Assembly: GCA_951230915.1 (NCBI GenBank)
Contig: OX579638.1
Span: 14,402,696 to 14,466,695, forward strand
DNA: 64,000 nucleotides
Source: Antitrichia curtipendula
Lineage: Eukaryota; Streptophyta; Bryopsida; Hypnales; Leucodontaceae
Direction of reading: 5' to 3'
This document shows positions 36,701 through 47,284 of this stretch, piece after piece. Position numbers and translations under genes: made by a program. Under the pieces are notes generated by a model, which saw only the letters and a program-made list of their open reading frames with translations, ran no database searches and was not told the origin of the DNA. Positions within the stretch are counted from its first letter, which is position 1; each line of letters begins with the position of its first letter.

Positions 36701-38736
36701 ATGACTTACAGGAGCTGCTCCAAAAGTGTCGTATGATGCCACTATGGCAATGGTTGGCAGCATTGAATTATCACCTTCTGCTCGCAGTCCTGGCAACCAT
36801 CCCTGCACACCCAAAGTAATTCATCAGTCAAATACTAAGGTGAAACAGCATGATTCAATTTAGTTTCAGAATGCAATTGTTGAATAAACACGTCTTTAAG
36901 CCTACATAAATTGAAACCTCAAGGCAACTCAATTGTAAAGCATGCAAAAAACTACAAGTTTGTAGCCTTGCAAAGACGCTGATTTTCTAGCACGGCTGAT
37001 TAATAAGTAAGCGCAGAGAAATACTTGGATGTTGGTAATTGTCGGCGTTGGTATCTTCTTAGATTCAGAAGCTGATACGACCAATTTGTATCTGCAAGAC
37101 ATTCCGCCACAATTGAAATAAACTAAACAATAGCCATGAAACGGACTTCAGTGTCCTCTGCGCTCTAAACACCTCTCAACCACTGGAGTTCGCATCCAAT
37201 ACATCGATCCATCGTCGCCATCGATTCACTAGTGTCTGAGAGACCTGATTTAAACACTGGTAGTTTTCATAGCACCTCAGGGATTAGAGCTAAAATGCCA
37301 CATACCCCCCAGTAGTAGCCGTGGCAGGCCTGCCCGCCGCATCATTGGCGGAAATTTCGCGAAGAATTTCCTTCACGTTGTCATCCTCGTATGCAAGATA
37401 AACTGGATACTGCAAAAAGACCCAATTTTCGCGGACATTCAATCGTTTCCATCTCATTCATAGGTCGAATCTCAAATCGATAATGACCCTAATCCCTGCT
37501 CCCGTCCTGCTGTAGTATTATTTATGACCAAACAAAAGGGCAGAAATATTATAGAGGACCCTTGTGCATTCGTAAAAAACAAAGGTCAATGAGAACAGCC
37601 ATTTCTGTAAAGAAAACTTTTTTAAACCCTAAGTGGGAAGGTTTTCACAGCCTAGAAACCATTCCAGCCTTATTCCAAACCCAATAGGCTAAACCTCACC
37701 CTGATCCATAGGGTTTATCATTTAAGAGGGTTTTCAAAGAGTGCCCTGAAGCCAGGATTGGGGTCTTCAACTGCAGGATGTCTTTCAAGCATCAGGCCTA
37801 GAGGAGAAAACCCCAGATTTCCTCCTCCGTGTCCTCTAGATTACAAACCAGACCAAACGTTACACTCTTCAAACTTGCAAACATATTCTCTAATGCGACT
37901 TTTTTCTTCAAATTTGACAATGGAACAGAACATCGTGCTCCTCAGAAAGCTAACTAGATTTTCACGGGACCAACTAACAAAAATCTCACTTTTAGAAATC
38001 TAGACCTCGGAGCCCTGTTCTTCAACCCTAAACGGGTGTTACTCACGATGCATTCATTGAAATGCACAACCTGAGCTAGTCATCCAAGTGTACTGCATTC
38101 ATGGTCTCCCACGAACACGATTGGAGCAAGACCTCAAAGAGGATGCCGTAGATTCAGCTCAGCCCACAAAACATTTCAATACTTCTCCTTCCATTAGACA
38201 AAGCAGATTGCCCACAGAGCACAAACCTGGAAAGTGTTATGAACAAGCCATTGCTCCAGCTCCGCCAGGACTTTCGCGACGTTCTCATCCGAATCGTCGC
38301 CATCTCCGCCACCAGATTCATTGGATCGTTGCGGAAGCAGCAAGAGAAGACCTCCCAGCAGCCCCTTGTTCTGCACAAACTCTACAAACCACAAGCTTGG
38401 GTTTATCAACCACCAAACCCTAATCGCCAATCAATCCACGCAACCCAACATCGCAAAGACCCCGTGCGTACCATTGAGCGAAGTGATATTGACTTTGAGC
38501 ACAGGCAAGATGACGACAGTCCGCGAGAGGTCCGCCCCCGGCACGTCGAGTCCCGAAGTCGCGTGATGGTTGAGCGCGGCGCGGCGCGACCCCATGGGCG
38601 TCCCGCGCACGTCGTACTGGATCAGGCGGTACACATCCACCACGGCCGCCGCATCCGCGACCACCATGCTCATGAGCAATGTCACGAGGGCCACCACTGC
38701 CCGCCCCATCACAGAAGGCCTTCGTCCACACCTCAT
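33731..38736 (-). CDS. NCLN: Nicalin (ER membrane BOS-complex subunit)
   Basis: Fourteen exons in transcript order: 38736-38472, 38381-38227, 37409-37306, 37091-37025, 36802-36710, 36567-36403, 36236-36096, 35798-35721, 35485-35373, 35253-35193, 34847-34680, 34541-34440, 34289-34200 and 33793-33731. All introns are GT...AG and in phase, giving 554 aa; human nicalin is 563. The N-terminus has a hydrophobic signal segment (AVVALVTLLMSMVV), then AAAVVDVYRLIQYD, PGADLSRTVVILPV, GGLLLLLPQ, an M28-peptidase-like luminal domain (AIVASYDTFGAAP, GSGSSGSGVVMLLELARLFS) and one C-terminal membrane helix (SVTFDFIVALVVGSYL). It ends in a short basic tail, SRKFKSN. Nicalin is a catalytically inactive relative of nicastrin. 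With TMEM147 and NOMO it forms the BOS complex of the multipass translocon. Exon 1 can also start at an internal Met (38709). Confidence 0.95.
33983..34090 (+). repeat. Short repeat in nicalin intron 13 (shared with 37624-37720)
   Basis: ACCCTAAGCGGGACAGGCTG...CGGCCTAGCACC...CCGGCCTTATCAGACCC resembles the segment at 37624-37720 in nicalin intron 2 (ACCCTAAGTGGGAAGG...CAGCCTAGAAACC...CCAGCCTTATTCC). Both are in the same orientation. It may be a short interspersed element fragment; class unknown. Confidence 0.45.
37624..37720 (+). repeat. Short repeat in nicalin intron 2
   Basis: Partner of the segment at 33983-34090, with the same order of matching blocks and about one base in four changed. 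Confidence 0.45.
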
Positions 38737-39254
38737 TTCTCCCGCTTCCTTTCCAACGGTGACGAGGAGCAAACAGGGTGGCGCTTCCTCTGTGAAACAC
38801 AAAGACACCAAACAGTCCTCAATCTCATCGCAAAACTGGTAGCAGATACTGCAACTGGATCGGAAAACAACTGTGATTCTTGTGCACGGGAAAATCTGTT
38901 CTGCTGGTGCAAAATGCACAATTTTGAACCGTTTTGGGATCGCAGAAGCTCACCTGCTGCGAGTGCCAGTGACGAGCTGGGGTTCTCCAGAAACGGAAAC
39001 GAAAAGAAGGGGCAATGATCTGAGCATCTGCGGAAGAAGCCGGACGATGCTGTTCTGCGTCGAAGCCAGGGGTGCTTGTTTTAGCTCCATTCTATTTTCG
39101 GAATATCCCGTGAGAGAAATCAGATGAATGTATCGGGTAACGTTCATCCGAGGAAGGACTGAAAAGTGATTCTGATACTCTTCTGGTATGGATGTACAGT
39201 ACTGGACATGGTGTGAGCCGTACATGGGACATTCATTCCTTGTTGTCTGACGTA
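38737..39254. other. Nicalin upstream region
   Basis: About 500 bases of mixed composition upstream of the nicalin start codon, presumably its 5' untranslated region and promoter. Open frames on the plus strand here are shadows of nicalin exon 1. No other gene is supported. Confidence 0.4.
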
Positions 39255-39773
39255 ACGTAAACCAGCCTATGACGAGCAGAATGACTGGTTGGCACTGTTG
39301 AAAATTTCAAAAAAGAAATTCTACATGAACACAAATGTGAGAAATGGGGAGAGAAATTGAGATTTTATTTTATTTTTAAAGTATGAATTAGTTATGAATT
39401 TTAAAAGTGTGTTGCCCAATTGGCACAAAAGTGTCTTCAGACTATCCCAAAACCAACAAAAAGTGCATCAATAATTGTCATCTTCCTCACCTAAAGTAGG
39501 TACAATCTTTCCTAACATGGCTACAGAATCAAGGCCTAATAAAATCACTTATTGTGTTGAATTTGTACGCTAAAGGTAGAAGTTCTTATTGCAGTCATCA
39601 ATTACTCCATTACCATCTTTCAAGACATTGATTGTGGTCACTAACTCAACCTAATGTAGCTCAAATTTCATTTATCGAAAAATGTTTGTTATGAGTTGAT
39701 GCAAGATTTTAATTGTGGATCATTTCCTAAACGTCTTTGATAGATCTTTTGCCTACAATGATCTAGTTTACCC
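39255..39773. mobile_element. MITE family A, copy 2 (519 bp)
   Basis: Starts ACGTAAACCAGCCTATGACG and ends CTAGTTTACCC, with TA on each side (39253-39254 and 39774-39775). The interior parallels copy 1 at 9100-9641 in the same orientation, for example AGACTATCCCA...CCTAACATGG. The right terminus is more eroded than in copy 1. Confidence 0.62.
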
Positions 39774-42088
39774 TAGTGTGAGAAAAGTGGATATAGTCTA
39801 GAGGTGTAGCTAAGTTCATTCTAAATTTCAATCACTTGACACAAATTTACAATCTAAAGTAGTGCCAATTTTTAAATCTTTAGGTCCTAGTTTTTATAGC
39901 TTGGACAGTTGGACTAGTTGAGTTGATTCAACTTTCTAAAATCTATTTGCAATATTTTCTGGAAGTTTGATAAAGTGTAAAATATAACTAGATGTAGTAA
40001 TAAAGACCACTTCATTTCAATTATCTTCCACTTCAATAAAATTAAGAAATAGATTAAGTAAATCATATTTAAATTTTAACCATTAAACAAAATTATATAT
40101 ATAGATATAGTCATATATAGTCATATATATTCATACATATTCATATTCTAGCTTGGAAGGGCTTTGGGTCAATCAATTATATATTTTCAAGACAATGAAT
40201 AAATTCTTTGATCCTAATGTTGATACAAAAAAGTGTATCCCACATAGAAGACACTATAGAAACAATTTTAGAAAAATATTTGTTTTAGTAATTATAAATC
40301 TAAACAATGGAATTGAATCTTGGTTGTCAAAATCTAAATTGATTTTTCATTTTTGGATAAAAAAATTGTAACCCCCAAATGATAAAAGTGGCATCCAATT
40401 GAAATTTTCTTTTAAAGTAAAACATTTTTGAAAATTCAGAATTTTATTTGAAGTTGTAATATAGTCATGTGTACGTTGTGTATAAATTTTGGATATTTTG
40501 GAATCATAATACAAAAGTTGTGGCCAAAAAACATTGCTTCCAGTTTTATATTTTCATAGTTAATAACTTCAATTTCCAATTTGTTTTTTTGGACAAAAAT
40601 AATACTAAAACCTCCAAATGACAACATTAGATATTGAAAGGGAGGCTATTAATATATAATATAGTTTTTTTGAAGAATAGAATAAATTATGCACACATTA
40701 CATATTATTGCTTTGTTTCGACACAACTGCCAAAGCAAGGAGTAGGCCCAGCAATGCACTCTTGTTGACACAATGACGCTCAAAACAAACCCACGCACTA
40801 TGGGACTCTCTAGAAAAGTCCAAGATGAACACAAGTAGTGCATGGTTGAGAACATCTTCTCGACATGCTCCCATCGACTCTATGGCAATGAAACACATAG
40901 AAAGCACACAAATACAAGAAAATGGTGATCCACTCGGAGCACAAAATTTAAGCAATTGAAAACACAATCTTGTTGTACACCAAACAACAATGCATGGATC
41001 AAAGTGCGATTTTGGGAGAAAAAGTAGCAATGTAGAATACAAGTGAAATCCAAAGTGCAACTATCAACCACAATAGAGTGAAATCGAAGAACAACAACAG
41101 AAAGTCAGATGGTTTAGGCTCAAAAAAATCACCAAGTACACCCGTTGAAAAAACTTGCTCCTGCTCAAAATATATAGTAACGTGGATGAGAAACGCTATA
41201 TGAAGTTCACCATCTACTATTCCAATAAGGGAAGTGCTATGATTTCAAGTTTGGGATGAATGCCTAGCATTTCCACAGATTTTTAACGCCTAGTAAGTGA
41301 AGAGCCTAGTCTTCAATACAATAAACAAAATTGGGTGCACAGACAACAATCACGACTAAAGCCTTACAAAACACAACAAACACAGATTGTGGCAGTCAAA
41401 TTTTTCACGTACTATAAAAAACCTGTGTTTTATGTGACGTTTCTATAATTTTCATCTAGATGTTACATTGGACATTATTATTGACATAAAAACACAAGTT
41501 GTTTTGTTGGATGTCCACTAAAATCCATCTCCTAAAATCATGAAAACGTCACATAAAACATGGATTTTTTAAAGTGATGGGACTGCATGTGATTTCAGGT
41601 CATGCAAGTCGCCACTAGCCCACAAACCAAAATTCCTAAAATCTATGAGTACGGAGTGCACAAAACAAACAAGCAAGAGCGGGCAAAATTCAAACAAGAA
41701 TGAGTTGCAGAGCAACTGATTTCTCACAGGATCACCCAAACCTGTGCTTCATGGTGCAAGCACTCAAATCACAAACTAGAATTGAAAAAAATATAGCAAG
41801 AAAGACAAGGTGAACAAAAACAAAGTTCACCGAGGACAAAAGAGCTTGTGGTGACTGAATCCCCCCAAATTGCAAATCTAGAAATTCAAAAGGAAAATAG
41901 TGACTTCCTCCCATCAAAATCAGTATCTCCAAGATCACGCCTTGGTCGCTAACTGTCTCGTTGAGGTGACCCTTGGGAATTCAAAAGTAATTGATTGCAC
42001 AACATTTGCGAAACTCAAAGTTCAATCCCAATCTTCTTGTACTTTTGGAAGATTTCCAAACGTCATTTGATTTTCCTCATATTTTATC
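39774..42088. other. AT-rich intergenic DNA
   Basis: No gene is supported. A TATATAGTCATATAT-type low-complexity stretch lies at about 40090-40150, and a small hairpin element at 41410-41577. Confidence 0.45.
41410..41577. mobile_element. Small hairpin MITE-like element (about 168 bp)
   Basis: ACTATAAAAAACCTGTGTTT followed by TATGTGACGTTT pairs with AAACGTCACATAAAACATGG followed by ATTTTTTAAAGTGAT, giving inverted ends of about 35 bp around a short AT-rich core. The target duplication is not clear. Confidence 0.5.
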
Positions 42089-42328
42089 TGTTGATCATGA
42101 AATCGTGTGAACATGCATATATTCACATGAGATAGATTAATACAGGAGATCAAGTCACTAATTATATACAAAGCTAAGAAGGCAGTTACTAAGTGCCACT
42201 AAGGTGTCGGTTACAGGTTCCACTAACTATACTAATACAGTACTACGTAACAGTTACTAACAGCTTAGGGTACATCCTGATTTGGTGGCTACATGATAAA
42301 TAACTGTAATTTGAGAGCGCTTTCAACA
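42089..42328 (-). repeat. 3' LTR of the Copia element
   Basis: 240 bp with TG...CA termini, nearly identical to 47045-47284. Three of the four differences cluster at about 42206-42213. Confidence 0.95.
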
Positions 42329-42341
42329 CCCTCCCTCGCTC
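42329..42341 (-). promoter_or_regulatory. Polypurine tract of the Copia element
   Basis: On the coding strand the bases just before the 3' LTR read GAGCGAGGGAGGG, a purine run in the position where plus-strand DNA synthesis is primed. Confidence 0.8.
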
Positions 42342-42391
42342 GAAAAACCCTCCCTTAGTCGTGAGACTAGTCTTTGAACTGTGGTGAGGTG

Positions 42392-42844
42392 ATGGCTCGA
42401 TTTGTGGCGCTTCCTGTTGCTGCTGTGCGAGTGTTCCGAGAGCATGTTGATCGAATGTCACCGGTTCAGATTTGGTTGTTGATTCTGTGTCTGCATGCAG
42501 TGGTGTTGCGTCGAATCTCTGATAAGGTACAAGAGATTTGTGTATTCATATGGTTCTGGTTCCAGAAGGGAAGAGGTGATCCTCCGGTGGAGCGTCCTGT
42601 TGTCGGAGCTCTGGGGAGAGGAAGAACCTTTGGAAGAACGAGAACTATGTCAAGAGCCACTGAAAAAGAGACCACCGAGGAGTTTTGGAAGATTCTCATC
42701 GAGAGTCCCGATGAATTTTGGGATAACAGAGCAACGCGGAGGCATCCAGGAGCACCAGACTTTAAGCACAAGATCACCGGAAAAGGATTATGGATCAATA
42801 GTTGGCAGACGCCTGAGTGGGTGCGTGTCATGTTTCCAGAGTAG
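42392..42844 (+). CDS. Antisense ORF in Copia with a PDF-motif-like (OSB-type) C-terminus
   Basis: The plus-strand frame from the ATG at 42392 encodes 150 aa and lies between the pol stop and the 3' LTR, opposite in direction to gag-pol and overlapping the end of pol by 17 bases. The C-terminal 50 residues read EEFWKILIESPDEFWDNR, then HPGAPDFKHKITGKGLW and PEWVRV. This is the pattern of the PDF motif in plant organellar single-stranded DNA-binding proteins (OSB): W near the start, WWDNR-like, PDFKHK-TG-LW, then PxWV. The N-terminal half is hydrophobic and arginine-containing (VQIWLLILCLHAVVLRR), with no recognised domain. A 39-base GT...AG segment (GTACAAG...GGTTCCAG, about 42528-42566) could be an in-frame intron. 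It is probably a captured host gene fragment. Function and expression are unknown; chance resemblance seems unlikely for the PDFKHK block but was not tested. Confidence 0.6.
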   Translation: MARFVALPVAAVRVFREHVDRMSPVQIWLLILCLHAVVLRRISDKVQEICVFIWFWFQKGRGDPPVERPVVGALGRGRTFGRTRTMSRATEKETTEEFWKILIESPDEFWDNRATRRHPGAPDFKHKITGKGLWINSWQTPEWVRVMFPE

Positions 42845-45800
42845 GGAGCTGTGGGGGCACGATACCTGAGTTGAATTTGTTTGAGTAGAAGCGGCTTTGT
42901 GGCAATGGCTTTGTGAGAAAGTCTGCCTGTTGTATTGTGGTTGGGACGTAATGAACTTTAATTGCTCCACTTTGTACTGCCTCGCGTATGAAGTGATGAT
43001 GGGTTTCGATATGTTTGGTGCGGGCATGTAAGACTGGATTATCAACCAGCTTAATGCAGGACTGATTGTCGCTATAGAGTGGCGTGGGCTGATCCATGTT
43101 CAATCCAAGTTCTTGAAAGAATCTTCTGAAATGTAAGATGTCTTTTGCCGCTTCCGTGAGCACTCTATATTCAGCTTCGGTGCTGGATAGCGAGACTGTT
43201 GGTTGCATTTTGCTACTCCACGATATGCACATGTTTCCTAGTTTGTGTAATATGCCTGATGTCGAACGTCTTGTATCAATATCTCTCCCCCAGTCCGCGT
43301 CAGCGTATGTATGATACTGCAAGTCACCGTGTGAGGTCATTAGAACCCCATGATCGACTGTTCCACGGAGGTATCTAAGGATCTTCTTGGTTGCTTGGAG
43401 ATGGGCTTCCTCAGGTGCTTCCATGTATTTTGATACGGAGCTCACAGCATGACAGATGTCAGGGCGTGTGTTTGTGAGATAAAGTAGGCTTCCAACGAGA
43501 GAACGATACGTGGTTTGATCTGTTGGTTGAGTTCCCATATTTCGTTAAAGTTGTACTTTGGGATCGCTGGGAAGTTGTGTCGAGTTACAGTCCTGGAGAC
43601 CAAAGCGTTCAAGTAATTTTAGAATGTAGCCCTTCTGATTAATGAAAATACCGTCTGATTGGCGGTGAATCTCGACTCCCAAATAATTGCTTGCTTCACC
43701 AATATATGTCATTTCAAATTCTTCCTGAAGTTTTTGCTTGAGGTTGGAGATTGCTTGCTGATCGTTGCCTGTAATAAGCAGGTCATCGACATAGAGGAGG
43801 AGTATTGTCAATTTCCCATCCTTGCGGAGATAGTACATATTAGAGTCACTTTCACTTCTAGTGAGTCCCTGCTCCTGTAGCCACTTGTTTATACGATCGT
43901 ACCATACTTTGGGTGACTGCTTGAAGCCATAGAGAGCACGATTAATACGACACACCTTGGTTGAGTCCCCTGCTCCTGGAAAACCGTCTGGTATTTCCAT
44001 TAGTACTTCCTCATCAATAGTTCCATTGAGGAATGCAGTTATAACGTCCATCTGGTATAAGGGCCAATTGTGTTTTGCCGCTAATGCCAATATGACTCTA
44101 ATGGTCGTCCATCGCACAACAGGTGCAAACACATCGTAAAAGTCAATGCCAGCCTTCTGTTGAAACCCCCGAGCTACAAGTCTAGCTTTAAGCTTACTGA
44201 TGGTACCATTGGCATGTTTCTTAATTTTAAACAGCCAGCGAGCAGTAATGGGTTTCTTGTTGGTTGGCCGGTCAATCACGTCCCAAGTTTTGTTCTTTAA
44301 GATGGAATCGATTTCACTCTGGATTGCGGATTGCCACTCTTTCTGTTGGGCAGCAGTTTTGAAGTCAAGAGGCTCCTCGAGTAGTTCAGAGAATAAAGTC
44401 CAGTAGTCTTGCATTTTCACTGAAGGGCGCCGATTGCGTGTTGGATATCTTCGGACGGCGGGACCAGCTTGTCTATCTACTGGTAGCGGACGAGGAGAAG
44501 GTGGTCGTGGGAAGGGCTGTTGATCTAATGGTTCTTGATTTGGAGTTGGGGACTGGTGAGCTGGTGACTGAGGTTCATGTATCTGGTGGTCTGTATCTTG
44601 TGGTTGTATGATCTCGTCTACGGAGTCATGGGGGTTGGGGTAGTCTAACTGTGGGTTTGGATTATCACCATTCTGATCAGATAAGCTATTGTGAAAAATA
44701 GGTGTATGGTGTGTAGGACCAGGTTGGACAAGGTACTGGTAGCCCACTTTAGTCTCATCGAAAACCACATCACAGCTGATTACTACTTTCTGTCTAATTG
44801 GATCGAATAGTCTATATGCCTTAGATTTTGCATCGATACCTAAAAATAGACAGGGTTTTGTCTTGCTGTCTAATTTTCGTCTATCTTCTTTTGGTATATG
44901 AAGATAAGCTACACACCCAAAAATGCGGAGATTTGAAACGTCTGGTGTCATACCTGTGTATTTTTCTTCAGGTGTGAGGCCAGAGTTGGCACGTGTTGGA
45001 CTCCTGTTGATAAGATAATTTGCATGAGAAACTGCTTCACTCCATAGCGACAGTGGCAAATTGCAATCGTGAGAAATACTGCGGGCTCGTTCCATGATGG
45101 TCCGATTCCGTCTCTCTGAAACGCCGTTCTGCTGGGGTGTACATGCTTGCGTCAGTTGTCGATGAATACCGTGTTGAGTGCAAAATTTTGAGAAATCTGT
45201 TGATGTATATTCACCTCCCCTGTCGGATCGTAAGGTCTTGATTTTGTGTCCGGTTTCCAGTTCGACTTGGATCTTAAATGCGTAAAACTTAGAAAGTGTC
45301 TCATCCTTGCCTTTTAAGAAATAGGTCCATGATTTTCGTGAATAATCATCAATAAATACAAGAACGTATCTAGAGCCTCCCAAAGAAGGACACTGCATGG
45401 GACCCATGAGGTCCGAATGAATTAGTTCACCTGGCCCACTTGCTCTATTTTCAGACTTGCGTGGGAATCTTTCACGATGTTGGCGACCTGCTAGACAGCA
45501 CAAGCGAACTTGTTTCGTGGGAGTCATTCGAGGCAATCCAATCACATGGGTGTTGTTGACCAAAAAAGTCAAGCCAGAGAAACTGAGGTGGCCAAGCCTG
45601 CGGTGCCACAACATCGAGGCATCCACGCTTTCTGCCGTAAAGGCGGATATTTCTCTCGCAAAGTAATACAGTCCATTGGACGAATCTCGTTTCCATGTGG
45701 CTACAATGTTGCCTTTAGAATCAATGATTGAGTATTGGTGACTTGCAAATACAATCTTGCAACCCGAGTCTGTAATAGCTCCAACAGACATGAGATTTTT

Positions 45801-46007
45801 GCACATACTCAGTACGTATTTAACGTTGGAGATTTTTATTTCACCGGTTGCCGTTTGTACAGTGGCCGAGCCAGATCCCCGTACAGGATGTGACTCTCTT
45901 CCCCAGGTTTTGATCTCACTGATCTCTGCCCCGGGGGAGCTAGACAAGCTATCCAGTTTGTTGTGATCAGCTGCAATATGGCGGTTGCACCACTGTCGAG
46001 GTACCAT
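42828..46007 (-). pseudogene. pol: Copia pol (protease end, integrase, reverse transcriptase, RNase H) with an in-frame stop
   Basis: The frame continues from the protease frameshift near 45980. It has the integrase zinc region (HRRLGH, then V-R-L-C-C-L-A-G, where Arg seems to replace the first Cys of CxxC), the integrase catalytic core (HSDLMGPM, FIDDYSRKSW, NGVSERRNRT), the reverse transcriptase with LYVDDLLITG, and RNase H (DADWGRDIDTRRSTSG, SSTEAEYRVLTEA). A single TAA at 43545-43547 interrupts the frame after DPKVQL, and the same frame resumes with RNMGTQPTDQTTYRSLVG. It ends at 42828. In a working element this would be one polyprotein with gag. The stop and the frameshift make this copy dependent on others for transposition. 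Confidence 0.93.
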
Positions 46008-46945
46008 GGACCGTTGTCATGATAATACCATGGTCCATAGTCTATCTGATCGTCAAAAAATTTAGCCGAGTTTGCATACATGGTTTCTTTTGATGCTGTT
46101 GTGTGAAAATTTGGTGGCAGTCGACAATCTCTAGCATAATGTCCAGGTTTCTGGCAATTATAACATACCGGAGGATATCTTGGTGCTGAGTGTCTTGGCG
46201 GTCCGTAGTGCATCCTTCCTGGATAACCCCGACCTCTGTTGCTTGGAGGCCAGCGACCTCCACGACCCCTACCGAAGTTTGGCTGCACCGATGCCTGTCT
46301 GCGGAAGCTCGCAGCTAATGCTTCTTCATCGCCAAGTGTTTGATTGCGGTGTTGTCTTCGATTTGACTCCGATATTAGACAAGCACTCATCTTCTCAAAA
46401 GACATATCAGGATCAAGATGAGTAATGGTTTGTATCGTGCTTTCGAATGATCGTGGTAAGCCGTTCAAGACTATCTGGTTCACGTTCCGGTCGATGAGTC
46501 GCTCACCCATGCTACCAAGCCTGTTCTTCAGTTCTCGTGCCTTGCGGAGATAATCTTCGATGGAGCCGTTCTCATTCATCTTGAGTGCTTGTAACTGGCC
46601 CATCAATGTGAGCACTTGAGACTGGTCCCCAGAATTGAATTGGTCTTTCAATGTTTTCCATGCGATGGCTGGGTCCGAATGTTCTGCAATCAAATCGACA
46701 AGTTCATCAGCGACTGATAAAAGGAGCAGTCTGCACGTCTGAACCTTTCGTTTCTTCAGTTGAGCTTCCGTAAAGTTCTCTCCTTCTAGTGTAATCGGAA
46801 AAACAGTGTGCACTTGTGCACTCTCTGTTACTATCCATTGACCCTCTGCTCGCATCATAGCCCTCATCTTAAGTGCCCATACGTAGTAATTGGACGAGCC
46901 TCTCAGCTTGTCCCCTTCCCTAAACGCTGCAGAACTTTCTGCCAT
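45836..46945 (-). CDS. gag: Copia gag with the start of protease
   Basis: The frame opens at the ATG 46945 (MAESSAAFREGDKLRGSSN). It carries the UBN2-like gag region (NYYVWALKMRAMM, WKTLKDQFNSG, LNGLPRSFESTI), an arginine/glycine-rich stretch, the nucleocapsid zinc knuckle CYNCQKPGHYARDC and the protease motif WYLDSGAT. After DSGATA the expected HIAAD sequence is found in the next frame, so one base has been lost near 45980. The frame then runs to a spurious stop at 45836. Gag forms the virus-like particle in which reverse transcription takes place. Confidence 0.92.
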   Translation of the reverse strand: MAESSAAFREGDKLRGSSNYYVWALKMRAMMRAEGQWIVTESAQVHTVFPITLEGENFTEAQLKKRKVQTCRLLLLSVADELVDLIAEHSDPAIAWKTLKDQFNSGDQSQVLTLMGQLQALKMNENGSIEDYLRKARELKNRLGSMGERLIDRNVNQIVLNGLPRSFESTIQTITHLDPDMSFEKMSACLISESNRRQHRNQTLGDEEALAASFRRQASVQPNFGRGRGGRWPPSNRGRGYPGRMHYGPPRHSAPRYPPVCYNCQKPGHYARDCRLPPNFHTTASKETMYANSAKFFDDQIDYGPWYYHDNGPWYLDSGATAILQLITTNWIACLAPPGQRSVRSKPGEESHILYGDLARPLYKRQPVK

Positions 46946-47032
46946 CTCTCTGAGTCTGATCTTCAGTACCGTTCACAAGTCAGGATGCAGCGCTCAACCT
47001 GAGTCTTTTTTTTTTTTGTGCTACCTAGTTAC

Positions 47033-47044
47033 GCTCTGATACCA
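47033..47044 (-). promoter_or_regulatory. Primer binding site, initiator tRNA-Met
   Basis: Directly inside the 5' LTR the coding strand reads TGGTATCAGAGC (with the adjoining base), the complement of the 3' end of plant initiator tRNA-Met and the usual Copia primer site. Confidence 0.88.
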
Positions 47045-47284
47045 TGTTGATCATGAAATCGTGTGAACATGCATATATTCACATGAGATAGATTAATACA
47101 GGAGATCAAGTCACTAATTATATACAAAGCTAAGAGGGCAGTTACTAAGTGCCACTAAGGTGTCAATTATAGGTTCCACTAACTATACTAATACAGTACT
47201 ACGTAACAGTTACTAACAGCTTAGGGTACATCCTGATTTGGTGGCTACATGATAAATAACTGTAATTTGAGAGCGCTTTCAACA
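47045..47284 (-). repeat. 5' LTR of the Copia element
   Basis: 240 bp, TG...CA termini, next to the primer binding site. The target duplication TTATC follows at 47285-47289. Confidence 0.95.

Larger units (their letters stand above)
42089..47284 (-). mobile_element. Copia-type LTR retrotransposon, complete but coding-defective (5196 bp)
   Basis: Two 240-bp LTRs (42089-42328 and 47045-47284) start TGTTGATC and end TTTCAACA on the plus strand. They differ at only four positions by eye, all transitions. The 5-bp target duplication TTATC flanks the element (42084-42088 and 47285-47289). The coding strand is minus, with order gag, protease, integrase, reverse transcriptase, RNase H, which defines Copia (Pseudoviridae). 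Coding lesions are a frameshift in protease and a stop codon between reverse transcriptase and RNase H. Unusually, about 500 bp separates the pol stop from the polypurine tract, and this gap carries an open frame on the opposite strand (42392-42844). Confidence 0.96.

Noticed and set aside
38239..39018. 259-codon plus-strand frame, one of the longest outside the transposon
   Set aside because: It lies opposite nicalin exons 1-2 and the promoter. Composition (His/Arg-rich) is that of an antisense frame and no domain is seen.
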